Shown: in pieces, positions 7,877 through 16,818 of the stretch
How the letters are laid out: every line of letters begins with the position of its first letter
How positions within the stretch are numbered: the stretch's first letter is position 1
Translations under genes and position numbers: made by a program
Source of the DNA: Perkinsus olseni
Lineage: Eukaryota > Perkinsozoa > Perkinsida > Perkinsidae
DNA: 16,818 nucleotides
Direction of reading: 5' to 3'
NCBI GenBank assembly: GCA_013115135.1
Contig: JABANP010000799.1
Location: 1 to 16,818 of the forward strand
The notes under the pieces: model-generated
Databases searched by the model: none
The model's input: the letters and a program-made list of their open reading frames with translations, nothing else
Told to the model about the DNA's origin: nothing

Positions 7877-8287
7877 GGAGTATCTTTGCTTCACCCATGC
7901 CCTTCACAGAAAGCTTCTCAGATCCCGAGACAGCAGCTAAGGCCAGGTTCGCCTTCTGATCATGGCGGGTGGATTTGAAGCTAGCTGAGGTTGGTATGTT
8001 TCCGCAGCGCTAGCCCGTGGAGACCTACCCAGTGGTTATGATGGTTACCGCAAGCCTGAGGTAATACGACGATCCTATGGCGTGTGGGTATGGTAGCTCA
8101 GGTGGGGATGTGGCATTTCATGAGGGAATGGCTGAATGATGGTATTACAGTTGATGTTGGTAATAGTATGATGATTGGTGATGGTGGTGGCAGAGTTAAG
8201 GACCAGTCTGATAGAGATTTCAAGTTTGCCTTTAAAGTTGGCCTCAAGTTCATGGATGAGTCTTTCCTTATTAATACTCCTTCCTAG
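7877..8287 (+). CDS. PNKP: Polynucleotide kinase 3'-phosphatase family, C-terminal exons
   Basis: Three exons join in frame: 7877-7946, 7990-8060 and 8102-8287 (TAG at 8285-8287), with introns of 43 and 41 nt. The two 3' exons match the C-terminal half of the PNK 3'-phosphatase domain (HAD superfamily): YRKPEVGMW carries the motif III lysine, and IGDGGGRVKDQSDRD is the family's GDxxGRxxDxSDxD motif IV; the end, VGLKF followed by ESFL, is also typical. Such enzymes remove 3'-phosphates from DNA breaks to allow repair in nucleus or mitochondria. Family members usually read GDAAGRPKDHSD here, so Gly-Gly and Gln are variants. Motif I (DxDGT) and a kinase domain were not found upstream, so the gene is partial: more exons may lie in 7.4-7.8 kb, or it may be truncated. 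The first exon is the least certain. Confidence 0.8.
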
Positions 8288-8288
8288 C

Positions 8289-11200
8289 ATGACTTTCTCT
8301 TCTCATCGATTGCTGTTGACTTGCCTCTTCCCCTTCGCCACTTCTACTCAGCCATTACCCCTTTCAATGCTCCTCGGCCTCTCCAAAGGTTCGAGTCTTC
8401 TACTCCTCACAGGTAGGTGCTCTCCTCCACCAACCCATCGATCATCATCCAACTTCAGTTGAAGTGTTCACAGCAGCTGGATTGGCGTTGGGGTCGATCT
8501 TCATGTCAACTTGGCGGGTCGGCGCGGTAGTATCTTCGATGTACCCCCGTTTGCTTCATCGGCTACCATCCCTTCAGGGCAGCCAGTATCTCTCGGGCAG
8601 CTACGTTGGAGATATCGATAAGAATGATGACCAAGTGGATGATGGTCGCCTCCCCTCCGGTGTTGCCGTTGGCTTCCCATCCCGGCTATACGGTCTGGTC
8701 TATGTAGTTGGTGAGTGTCGGTTGATGTTCCTCGCCGCCCTTCATACCACATCTTCAGGTAATCGTCGTCAATCATGGTTGGAGTTGGCCGAGTCGACCT
8801 GTGATAGATGGGAGACCTTCGACGCCAGCCAGCCTCTATTCGCTGATGCCCCACCGTGTGAGTCCTCCACAGCGGCTTCTCCTCTGTTGATGTTTTCTCA
8901 GGTGTTGGTAAGTCAACAGGAGTTGAGAAGTGCACGCGTGACTTCAATACTCATCTGGCTGATCGGTAGTAGCCCTCGTCCTTCGCTGCTGACTATCGAC
9001 GCCTGTCGACATCAGTTGCATCATGTACAAGAGGATGCTCATGTTAAGTTGGTGTGAGTATCTTATTATTGCTACTTCGACTGGCATACAAATTCTCATC
9101 GGCATAGCTCTCCTCACCACAAAGTCTATTGGAAGTACAGCGGCGGTGGCCCTCATCATCAGCCGCGGAGTATTGCCATCAGGTACAAGCATTACTACGT
9201 GGTTATGTTATCTTTCAGTGGAGTTTTGGAATGGTGTGGTATAGTTGGATACTTCATCTTAAGTTGGATATCATTCAATCGACTGGCCAAGACGGCCACC
9301 TTCCCCTACCCGACCGTCTCCTTCGCCTTCCTCGTCAACCTTCTGGCCTGTGTAGTCCTCCACCGTGCAGTTCAACGCCTCCACTGTTCTTCCGATTGAT
9401 CAGATGATCATCACCTGGGCTGTGGCGCATCTAGTGATGCTCATTCGCTCCATCCGACCATCAGACGAGAAGAAGCGAGGACGTCACGGTCTGTTGGAGT
9501 AAACTAATCATCTCCTCAGGCATCATAATCATCTTCCTCCCTCACGTTACTACGACGGAGGTAACTAACCCGAGTACTCCTCGTAAAGTCGGCATGAGCA
9601 TCATGAACAGCATCAGGCCTGCGTGTTGAAGTCTTGGTTGGACTTGTGCGTTGAGGGGCGGTGGCGTTGATCTTTCCTGTGAGGCTCATGCGTCGAAAAC
9701 ATCTTCGGGACCTTTAAGTGAGCACAGATGCTGCGCCCCTGGCCGTATCCCGGCCCTGCTGAGAGAGATCTCGCGCGTGAATCACCGTCCTTTCTTAGCG
9801 GGTGGTGGTGGCATCTCCACTCATCGTCCTTGTGTTCGCAACTGCAACTCGACTCCTATTGATGCAACTTCACAAAAACAACAACGATGGCTTCTAACGC
9901 TACTACTGTTATGGCGCGACTAACGACGTCCAGATGCCGGCTGAGGTTGTCCAGCGTCATCAGCACTGAAGGGCTCCGTGCGTGATGATGAGGCTCGACG
10001 CTGCCATCTCTGCGGCGTGGCCTCTGAATGATGGGTTTGAAGCCACAGATGTCTGGATGCTTCGGAGACCCTCGTATCCTCTATGGAGGAGATTATGAAG
10101 CTCAGAAGAGAGCCCACCTGGGCCAGCAGGGACCTTCTGCGGCTTCATCGTTTGCAGCGACTATCGCTGTCATTAAAGCCATAACTCTGGGTGGCGCTTA
10201 TTCTGTCCAATACCTACGAAGTTATTGCATTGAAACGGATTTATGTCGCTATTACTCTGTTGATCTTCATGGCGGTGTTGAATGTCCTCTTTGGACGCCT
10301 GATCGTGAAGAGACTGTTAGAAGACTGGCAGGAGTCTTATGCGCAATAGTGGTATCTTTGCGGCCGTGATATTATATCAATATTCCAGGTGCCATGGTGT
10401 CTTCTATTATCTGGTGCTTAGCGCCTCATATTTATTACTTTATTTGTCGTTCATTGCTTCCACCTGTTCAATCAGCTCACCATCAACGGAGCCATTAGCG
10501 GTACCCACGCATTATCATACCTCGAGATTACTACTACCTATCCCTCATCATGTTAAGGTATTTATCCTTATACTTTATCTGTCTATGGGTTGAAACCCCT
10601 CGGATTCCATTGGGGAACTTACCTCATTGTCAGCATCACCTCGGTATCTTTCGCGGATTTGGCCGTCGTAGCGCTACCTGCTCAGTTCGAATGGCATCTC
10701 CGAGAACTTCGTGCAGCCACCTCTCCGAAATCAGCTGGACATTTTACCTGTATCGAAGATTGTCACCACATCATGCTGGAATTTACGCAATCAAGCTAAC
10801 ATGCCGGAATCTCATGGAATTGGAACCCTAGGAGTCGAAGAAGCTTCGATAGGTGGCCATCGTTCGGCTATTGTCGCTTCTGCTCTACGCGAATTCATCG
10901 CCATCCGTTTCACTTGTTTCAGTTCCGATGATGCCAAGAGCAGTGTCTTGATCAACACTTAGCCGATTGGATCCCTCAGGGTGATGTTGTCGTATTATCA
11001 TAATCAGCTTCATCTGGACTGGCATCTCGTTCAAAGTAGCTACCCGCTTCGCGGTTACCCTGTCGTGTTGCCCTCTCATCGCACGTTCGAGCTAAGCGAT
11101 ATTTTGTTCGGGGTATGATAATCATCGCCAGTCATCATCTCCTACCTCATCGACCTTGCCTGGAAATTATCCATCCTTGCTGGTTATCGTTGGTGCCATC

Positions 11201-12218
11201 GCCGGATCAGATCCCTTTGGCTACATCGCCCCGGCTTCATCTCGACTTCAGCGTGAAGAGCAGAGTTCTTCATGAGGCTGGCTATATGCCGCTTTTCGTC
11301 ATTCTCGGTTTGCATCTGCGCTCTAGTCGGTGGCACGGCGATCTCGGTTTACCAGATTCTAGAGTTCTTTCAGTAGATGACTCTTAATTTAGCCAGCAAT
11401 GTATTATTGATATATTTATTTGAGGATTACGAGGTAACGGTTTATGCTACTGTTTTACTCAACTTGTTTACTTGTTTACCAGTAGTAGTTGCAGTACATC
11501 ATTGTTGATAGAATGACTTTTGAGGGACTGCTGAAATATATTATCACCTATCTGCTGATGAGGGTACTTATGAAGAGCTTCAGTTCTAAAGGGCTGCCCA
11601 ATCAGCAGCTGTAACTCCGTCGTTGTTATTATTATACCCGTGTGGAGTCTGTGTTGGTTGTTGCTCCAGGATTGTCCATTACTAGCCCTCTTCACTGCTG
11701 TTGCTGATTGTATTGCGAGACTGTGTCGCTATGCATGGAAGACTTGCCGATAGCTGTAGTATTGACCAGCTGGTCTATCCTCTGGTCAGTAGTTGCAATG
11801 CTGATAGGGCTGTGTTGTTGAAATCTCTCCGTGTTGGTCACCGTTTGACCTCTGCTGCTTCTGCTGTTGTCTCTATCATTACTCTGCCCTTACACGGTGT
11901 AATCTCGCACTCGGGTGTGGTGATGAAACAACAACGCCAGGTCTGTCCACTACGTTGCTGGGTGTCTCTTTCATTTCACGGTCTCTCTTTAACCCTGGCG
12001 TCGCCAGCCCTCCTCTCCCCACTATATATAAAGAGTCAGTTGATGCGCAAGCTTCAGTCCGATCCGACTATCGTCGTCGCCGTGGGGCCATCGTGTCGTC
12101 TAAACAATTCTCTCATGAAGACAAAGTCTTCTATTTGCTCGTTTTACTGAAGTACTTCGATAAGGTTACTGGGACCAACCGTCATCGTCATCATCAGCCT
12201 TCATCACTCGTGCCGTAA
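8289..12218 (+). CDS. Multi-exon polytopic membrane protein, family unknown
   Basis: Exons 8289-8412, 8459-8710, 8759-8857, 8902-8965 and 9016 onward chain with matching phases through introns of 46, 48, 44 and 50 nt. The first ATG begins a signal-peptide-like segment (RLLLTCLFPFATSTQ). Exons 2-4 read as an extracellular region with DKNDDQVDD (acidic, possibly Ca-binding) and some Cys; exon 5 is strongly hydrophobic. Further open hydrophobic segments appear near 9371-9482 (followed by a 37-nt intron), 9799-9870, 10219-10320, 10390-10590, 10640-10730, 11377-11436, 11489-11560 and 11600-11710, giving at least eight likely membrane helices. A last frame, 11955-12218, ends in TAA with an Arg-rich tail. 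I could not join everything without ambiguity; more than one frame is often open, so two genes or local decay are possible. No transporter, channel or receptor motif is recognised. Confidence 0.5.
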
Positions 12219-13109
12219 TCTTCGCTAATTCACCTCATCTCTTCTTCGTAGTGTCTATTAAAGGTTAGGGATGGCAACTTTAGTGATTCGACACCTTCGG
12301 TGTCCATCCTGCCACCCGTGTTTCACTGTATCCTTATGCATATCGCCTTCTTAACCGACTGATTTGCTGCTTCTAGCCTGCCGGGCATTATCGCTTCGGT
12401 GCTGTTGTCTGCATTTCACCATAACAGGAGCAGCGCAACCAGCAGTAGCCTTCCATACATACATCCTGGTATCTGGAAGTGAACATGATCAAAGTAGAAC
12501 GTTCAGAATTTTCTGCAAGGAACTGACCAGCTGTTTGTCATAGTGCCTCTTTAAAAGAGAATACTCTGCCAGCAGCTTGCCATTGATGCGTGCTGATAGT
12601 ACCTTCATTATCTAGATTCAACAACGGCATTGATCGTGGCGTATTGTTTTATTGGTCATCTGCTGCGGTTTAGCGTGATGATTGCTATTTCTTCGCTGTG
12701 TATGCGTGATCAATGGTCGTTTGGTGCTTCTATTTGGGCCTTTTTCTTCGACAATAACTATCCAGGTAAGCCGGACGTGCGTTAATAGCTGTTGTTATGG
12801 CGCGGTAACTGGAATGTGAAGAGCGCGATGACTTCATTATCCACTTCCCTGTTATGAATCTTACCTTCCTCATCGGGTCCCTATTGCCGCCAGCACCTCC
12901 GACCTTGTATATCTTCGACGTTGAATATATTTATTTCCAGCATGCAATGTTTGGTTCAACGGGAGTAACAAAGCGATCTCTCCGGAGTTGATGTCAGTGG
13001 AGCACTCGTCGCAGTCAGCGTATGCCTTCGAAGGGCACCGTAAGAGTAGTTATTGGCTGTAGAGCAAAGCGGATAGGAACGCTAAGATGGGAAGAACATT
13101 GAGACTGGG
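12219..13109. other. Intergenic interval between convergent genes
   Basis: I see no supported gene. A short plus-strand frame at about 12857-12994 (MNLTFLIGSLLPP at its start) is too short to call. The interval probably holds the 3' UTRs of the membrane-protein gene (left) and of the minus-strand gene ending at 13110 (right). Confidence 0.4.
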
Positions 13110-13660
13110 TTAAAGTGAAAACCAAGCGAATAGTGCAAAAACATAAATGAATATAGAATGCATTGGGACGAAATTCGTGACTGGATACTGCAGGTCCACC
13201 AGGATTGAGTGAGTTGTTGAGAGTGAAATTGCGGCCGCTAACTTACCGAAGGCCTACAGTAGCTAACTCGTATTATAGCGGTCATAGGGATCTGATCAAC
13301 TTCATGTACGCATGTAGGTAGGTTGAGTCCTGTCGGACTTGACAAAAGGCGACTGATCTCGTGAGGGAGGGCGGCGTTTTGGAAAACAGAACACAGATTA
13401 TCAGCCGTAGCCACTCCAAGCTGGAATACTTTAGGTGAAGGTCGCTCAAAGCGCATCACAATCAGAGTCCACGCTCGACTTCGATAGATCTCAGTTGTGT
13501 TGAGTTGAGTCAGCTGATGGAATAACGGGGCGGGTTCAGGAACGGCGTCTGCGAGGCCATCTCGAATTTCAAAGTTCATTTCCAGAAAGACCGATTGCCG
13601 ATGATGGAAACACAGAAACAGCAAACGGAAGCGTGTAATCTTCAAGCAGTGGGTTTGCAA
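13110..13660 (-). CDS. Two-exon hypothetical protein
   Basis: On the minus strand a long open frame runs from 13660 (or from the internal ATG at 13579) to a donor TCG|GTAAGT at 13246. An intron of 59 nt (13188-13246) ends in CTGCAG. The last exon, 13110-13187, adds 25 residues with a hydrophobic stretch (IFIYVFALFAWFSL) and then TAA; phase is kept at 0. The product is 136 residues from the inner ATG or about 165 from the outer. It has no motif I recognise. The C-terminal hydrophobic tail could be a tail anchor. More 5' exons may exist beyond 13660. The good donor and clean phase are the main support. Confidence 0.45.
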
Positions 13661-13982
13661 ATCAGGGTTGATGATGTCTTCACCAAGGGTGACGCATCAG
13701 GAATACAAAAGACCTCTGCTTCCGTAAAGCACACAACTCTCTGCATCATAGGTCACAAGCAGGCGAGGCATCGATCGTAGCGAACACGATGTGAAAATGC
13801 GTTACCGCAGTAGCCATGGGGCATAATACGGATTGGCCCCAAAACTGATAAATTAGCGAACGTTGGAGTTTTCATACTAACTCTAATAATATCGTGATCA
13901 TCTGTGGTAGCTCATCCTGACGGGCTGCTTTCTCGCTGGTAGTATTTACGGCCACTGGACGGACCGGGCCTTATGCCGACGT

Positions 13983-14006
13983 GCGCACTAATAGTCGGCA
14001 GTGCGC
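13983..14006. repeat. 7-bp perfect hairpin with a 10-base loop
   Basis: GCGCACT (13983-13989) and AGTGCGC (14000-14006) are exact reverse complements. It stands in a region with no called gene. Function unknown; it could be chance, since one such pair with a variable loop is not rare in this length. Confidence 0.45.
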
Positions 14007-15319
14007 TTCGCATACATTCTCGAATGAACGATAGTCATGCAGCAGAACTTCTCACCAAAAGCCGAGCAAAAGGTTGTTCAGCTTTTGACAGCCCGATGCG
14101 CCCTTCCCTTCCCATATCAACTGGCTTCTCACCATCCCGATAAAATTTATCATGCGAGGACACCCTGTATCTCTTCATTATAGCGCCCGTCCCCAAGAAC
14201 ACCAGCATGAAAATCTTTCGGCTTTTTTCAAAACTTGTTTCGTCAAGGCCTCTGAAGAGCAGGATCTTTGGTAGAGATCCTCACAAAAACATCTTCCTAC
14301 CGGTTTTGGCATGCCAGCTAAAAAACAATGAAAGTCCAGCATTATCATCCTGCGAAGTCACGTTTCAACCTATCTTGAACGGTTCACGATACGGTTGAAA
14401 CTTCCTGGGGCAGATTATCTCCCGCCGTTTTAGCTGGAGTGTCACCCACCAGCAGCGGTCATTGTGCGGTCCACCCAATGAGGAAACCCCGCCATACGCG
14501 CCGTAGATGCAGTAGCCCGGCTGTGTTATCAGTGAGCCCAATGCGGAAAACTATGGGGAGGAAAGTTCTGCGAGAATAATTACCGTCATCAAAGCTTTTC
14601 CGTGCGTCACGTGAGTATCTCCACATCGCTGCGTCTGCTTTAGCATCGTGGCTTCCAATGACCGGCCGTCGCTCTCTCATCATCATCATCGCACACCACC
14701 ACTGCCACTGATGCATTTCAGGATGCTGGCCATTCCGGTTGGTATTTATCGGTCAGACCAGCGGCGAAACTGGTTATGACTCACGAGAAAGAGCTCTTTT
14801 GCGTAACTCCGCATAATGACTGACGGTTATCTACGAGTGTCCATCGATGAGTTTGAGTGGAGCGATCATTTGGCGTCTGCAGAAGTCGTCTGCGGGGTCA
14901 AGACGAAACTCTCCCACTAACCTGGAAAGGAAAACCTGTTATCTGAGAACATACGAGAAGGCAGCCTGAAGGACTTATACTGTCGCTAATGTATCAGTGA
15001 TCAATTGAGCTACACAAAAGCATACGCCAGCGGCGTATTTGCATATTTAATGTGTATGGGTTTTCGTATCCAACACACGGTACCGTACGTCGTACGCACG
15101 TCTCAGTGGAAATGTACGAAGCGCTCGAAATTCAGCATACTCATCCGGCGTCTCTAAAGTAGCGAGCGACAGAAACTCATCGACTGATGGCCTTCATAGA
15201 GGTTTTCCGTTTGTTTGCCGTCAGGCGAAAGGAGTTAACAGAGTCTCTATGTTTTGCTTCGCGCGCCGAGGAATACCGCAACCCAGAGGCACATCAATAA
15301 TCCCATGAGGGACCAACCA

Positions 15320-15502
15320 TCAGACGCACTCATACCGACGTATCACAAACTTGCCGTTCGTTGTATTACGACAATTAGCCTGTTGAAGTTCACCAGGAAA
15401 CCGAATGACGGAATCGGAGTACCCCGTAACGCGACCACTCGTATTCGGAAGTTGATGCGTATAACGCTGGTACGCCTTGGTCGAGGACTTTTCAACGCCC
15501 AC
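15320..15502 (-). CDS. Possible exon of an unknown minus-strand gene
   Basis: A 60-codon minus-strand frame ends at a TGA at 15320-15322. It is hydrophilic, with mixed Ser, Thr, Asn and Arg residues and two Cys in its C-terminal part. The track continues upstream in a different frame (from 15579), so an intron near 15500 is possible, but I could not place both splice sites convincingly. No domain is recognised. The overlapping plus-strand frame (15254-15592) is the main alternative. Confidence 0.2.
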   Translation of the reverse strand: MGVEKSSTKAYQRYTHQLPNTSGRVTGYSDSVIRFPGELQQANCRNTTNGKFVIRRYECV

Positions 15503-16068
15503 CGGTACACGGTGGGGACATCGACAGACGGCTTCCTCTTGGCTGCTGGAAGGGACGAATTGCGGAAGCTCGACTTCATCGATAGACGATGAAGATTTCT
15601 GAATTAGCAGAGGTCAACGGAGGAGGGCGGAAATCAGGTGAGTCGAAAACTTGTGTTTCTACGTTGATTCTATCCAGGTATCCGTTCCGACTTGCACCGG
15701 ATCGTGGCGAGTGTCGCAATATTCAGAATCGAAGATTCTACATCGTATCTGGGGAACTGCGATTGTCAGTAAGAAGTAGAAACCGATGCGCACTTTTGAC
15801 CTCCATTAACCTGAACTAACCCAGAAAGCTAACTTGGGCGCTCGATGGCGAAATCCACCCGAAAGGATGGAGTCGATCTTATCGTGCAAAACATGGCGAC
15901 ATCCCTAACGATTCGTTAAATTGTGCATTCTCTCGTTTATCGCCTTTGTTGTTTTCTGCGGCGTAGCGACAAGCGGCAAATTTCCACCGGTATTGGAACG
16001 CATTTACCGAAACGTACAGCAGTTTGGTGACGGCCAGGGCATCCCGCCGATCCATGAATGACATGAAG

Positions 16069-16506
16069 TTAAGAGATTCCTTGCAGAATTGCTTGATAGA
16101 TATCTGAGATACCAATCGTCAACAGCCCGAAAGGTCGAGTCCAGACAGACTTTGCAACTCTCGATCGAAGGTCGAGGACACTCTTCGTTGTGTCCGATTC
16201 GGCGGAAGGCTCTCTTCGGTTTAACTCCGAAAATGATCCACGCACAGCCACAGGACCTTCTTTACCGGCGGCATCGCTGGAGGAGGGCCCAGCAGGGGGA
16301 GGATATCTGACTTTAACCATTGCTATGAGAGCTACGCCCCTCATTTGGGTGACGGTCGCCATCGGCACTCCAACCTCTCCAGCCCGCAGCATCGGCGATA
16401 CCGCAGATGCTGACAACTCGTCAAGCAGCATGGCGTTCCTGCAAATTTTCAATAGCGGAGCCTCTGGAGCAGGTCGAAGGGGCAAATCCGTATCGGCAGA
16501 TGACAA
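16069..16506 (-). CDS. Hypothetical open frame of 145 codons
   Basis: This is among the longest uninterrupted frames in the window. The translation has an Ala- and Val-rich N-terminal half (with ATVTQMRGVALIAMV) and a more polar C-terminal half, no signal peptide and no motif I recognise. It overlaps the frame at 16421-16789 on the same strand, so at most one is read in the overlap, or they are exons joined by an intron near 16450-16510. High GC in this stretch makes chance open frames more likely. Confidence 0.25.
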   Translation of the reverse strand: MSSADTDLPLRPAPEAPLLKICRNAMLLDELSASAVSPMLRAGEVGVPMATVTQMRGVALIAMVKVRYPPPAGPSSSDAAGKEGPVAVRGSFSELNRREPSAESDTTKSVLDLRSRVAKSVWTRPFGLLTIGISDIYQAILQGIS

Positions 16507-16789
16507 TCTTCTCTCGGTAAATCAGAAGCCAGCCAGGTGGCATCCTCGCGCGCCTCCTCCACTTTTCGCGCGTGACTGCACCGTGTGGAGGATGTGCAGT
16601 ATAGCGCGACGACAGTTTTCGGCCCCAGCGCTTCGCCAGAACTTCTATAGCGCGAGCTTCTCGAAAGAGGTACTTTGGGTGTCTTCTGGGTATTATCTTC
16701 TCGAGAGCCTCGCCGGGCTGATACCTTTTGGTTTGCGCCAGGCTGTCGCAGAGCAATCGATCAGCCGGGCGATCGCCACAAAAGACCAC
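16421..16789 (-). CDS. Hypothetical open frame of 122 codons
   Basis: A minus-strand frame rich in Arg, with several Cys and Trp (for example LAKRWGRKLSSRY and TREKWRRRARMP). The basic composition could suggest nucleic-acid binding, but it also fits a GC-rich wrong frame. At least one other minus-strand frame across the same bases is open as well when a 39-nt intron is allowed. The gene, if real, may continue beyond the right edge of the window. No family is recognised. Confidence 0.2.
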   Translation of the reverse strand: MVFCGDRPADRLLCDSLAQTKRYQPGEALEKIIPRRHPKYLFREARAIEVLAKRWGRKLSSRYTAHPPHGAVTREKWRRRARMPPGWLLIYREKIVICRYGFAPSTCSRGSAIENLQERHAA

Positions 16790-16818
16790 CAGGCGGCATC
16801 ATTTGCCCTCCACCTCGA

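Larger units (their letters stand above)
13661..16068. other. Region without a confident gene
   Basis: Only short frames are present. A plus-strand frame of 63 codons starts at ATG 14207 (MKIFRLFSKLVSSRP). Around 15320-15592 both strands are open; the minus-strand frame ending at 15320 (contains KAYQRYTHQLPNTSG and KFVIRRYECV) looks more protein-like than the 112-codon plus frame starting at 15254, but neither shows a motif. Two hairpins are listed separately or noted: GCGCACT/AGTGCGC at 13983-14006, and AGGATCT/AGATCCT at 14261-14281. Confidence 0.4.

Noticed and set aside
10970..11010. P-type ATPase signature from a GDVVVL-like stretch
   Set aside because: The match depends on one uncertain intron, and no DKTGT phosphorylation motif was found downstream.
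12022..12032. TATA box (TATATATAAA) as a promoter
   Set aside because: It lies inside a protein-like open frame near the end of the membrane-protein gene, with no clear gene starting just after it.
15254..15592. A 112-codon plus-strand gene
   Set aside because: No motif or splice context supports it, and the opposite strand is at least as protein-like over the same bases.

Overview
This is a eukaryotic nuclear window, with every confident gene on the plus strand split by GT-AG introns. The best-resolved gene is a ciliary protein (CCDC96/CFAP184), so the organism, or its recent ancestor, builds motile cilia or flagella. Many introns are very short (about 37-55 nt) and the base composition looks close to balanced. 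A flagellated protist or zoosporic lineage fits this; a Perkinsus-like alveolate or a chytrid are only guesses, because no taxonomic marker is present.

Layout. 1-2.7 kb: no confident gene. It holds many short perfect palindromes, a 232-bp MITE-like element (1745-1976) and an open frame broken by one TAG (2112-2501). 2747-6833 (+): a complete 15-exon CCDC96/CFAP184 gene of 442 codons plus stop, reconstructed exon by exon with all phases matching. Its introns carry a foldback with two 101-bp arms, a diverged 129-bp-period repeat and the 3' half of a tRNA-Ala(UGC). 6.83-7.88 kb: repeats, including a 41-bp tandem repeat and a nested duplication. 7877-8287 (+): the C-terminal exons of a polynucleotide kinase 3'-phosphatase (PNKP) family enzyme; its N-terminal catalytic motif was not found.

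8289-12218 (+): a multi-exon region coding for a signal-peptide-bearing, polytopic membrane protein (or two). The first five exons chain well; later exons are visible as hydrophobic open segments, but the full splice chain is unresolved and I do not recognise the family. 13110-13660 (-): a two-exon gene of unknown function. 13.7-16.8 kb: no confident gene, several short open frames (mostly minus strand) and hairpins.

The genes do not form a pathway: an axonemal coiled-coil protein, a DNA-end repair phosphatase and a membrane protein are simply close, same-strand neighbours. The noncoding structures (palindrome array, foldback, tRNA half, MITE) are the most unusual part of the window.
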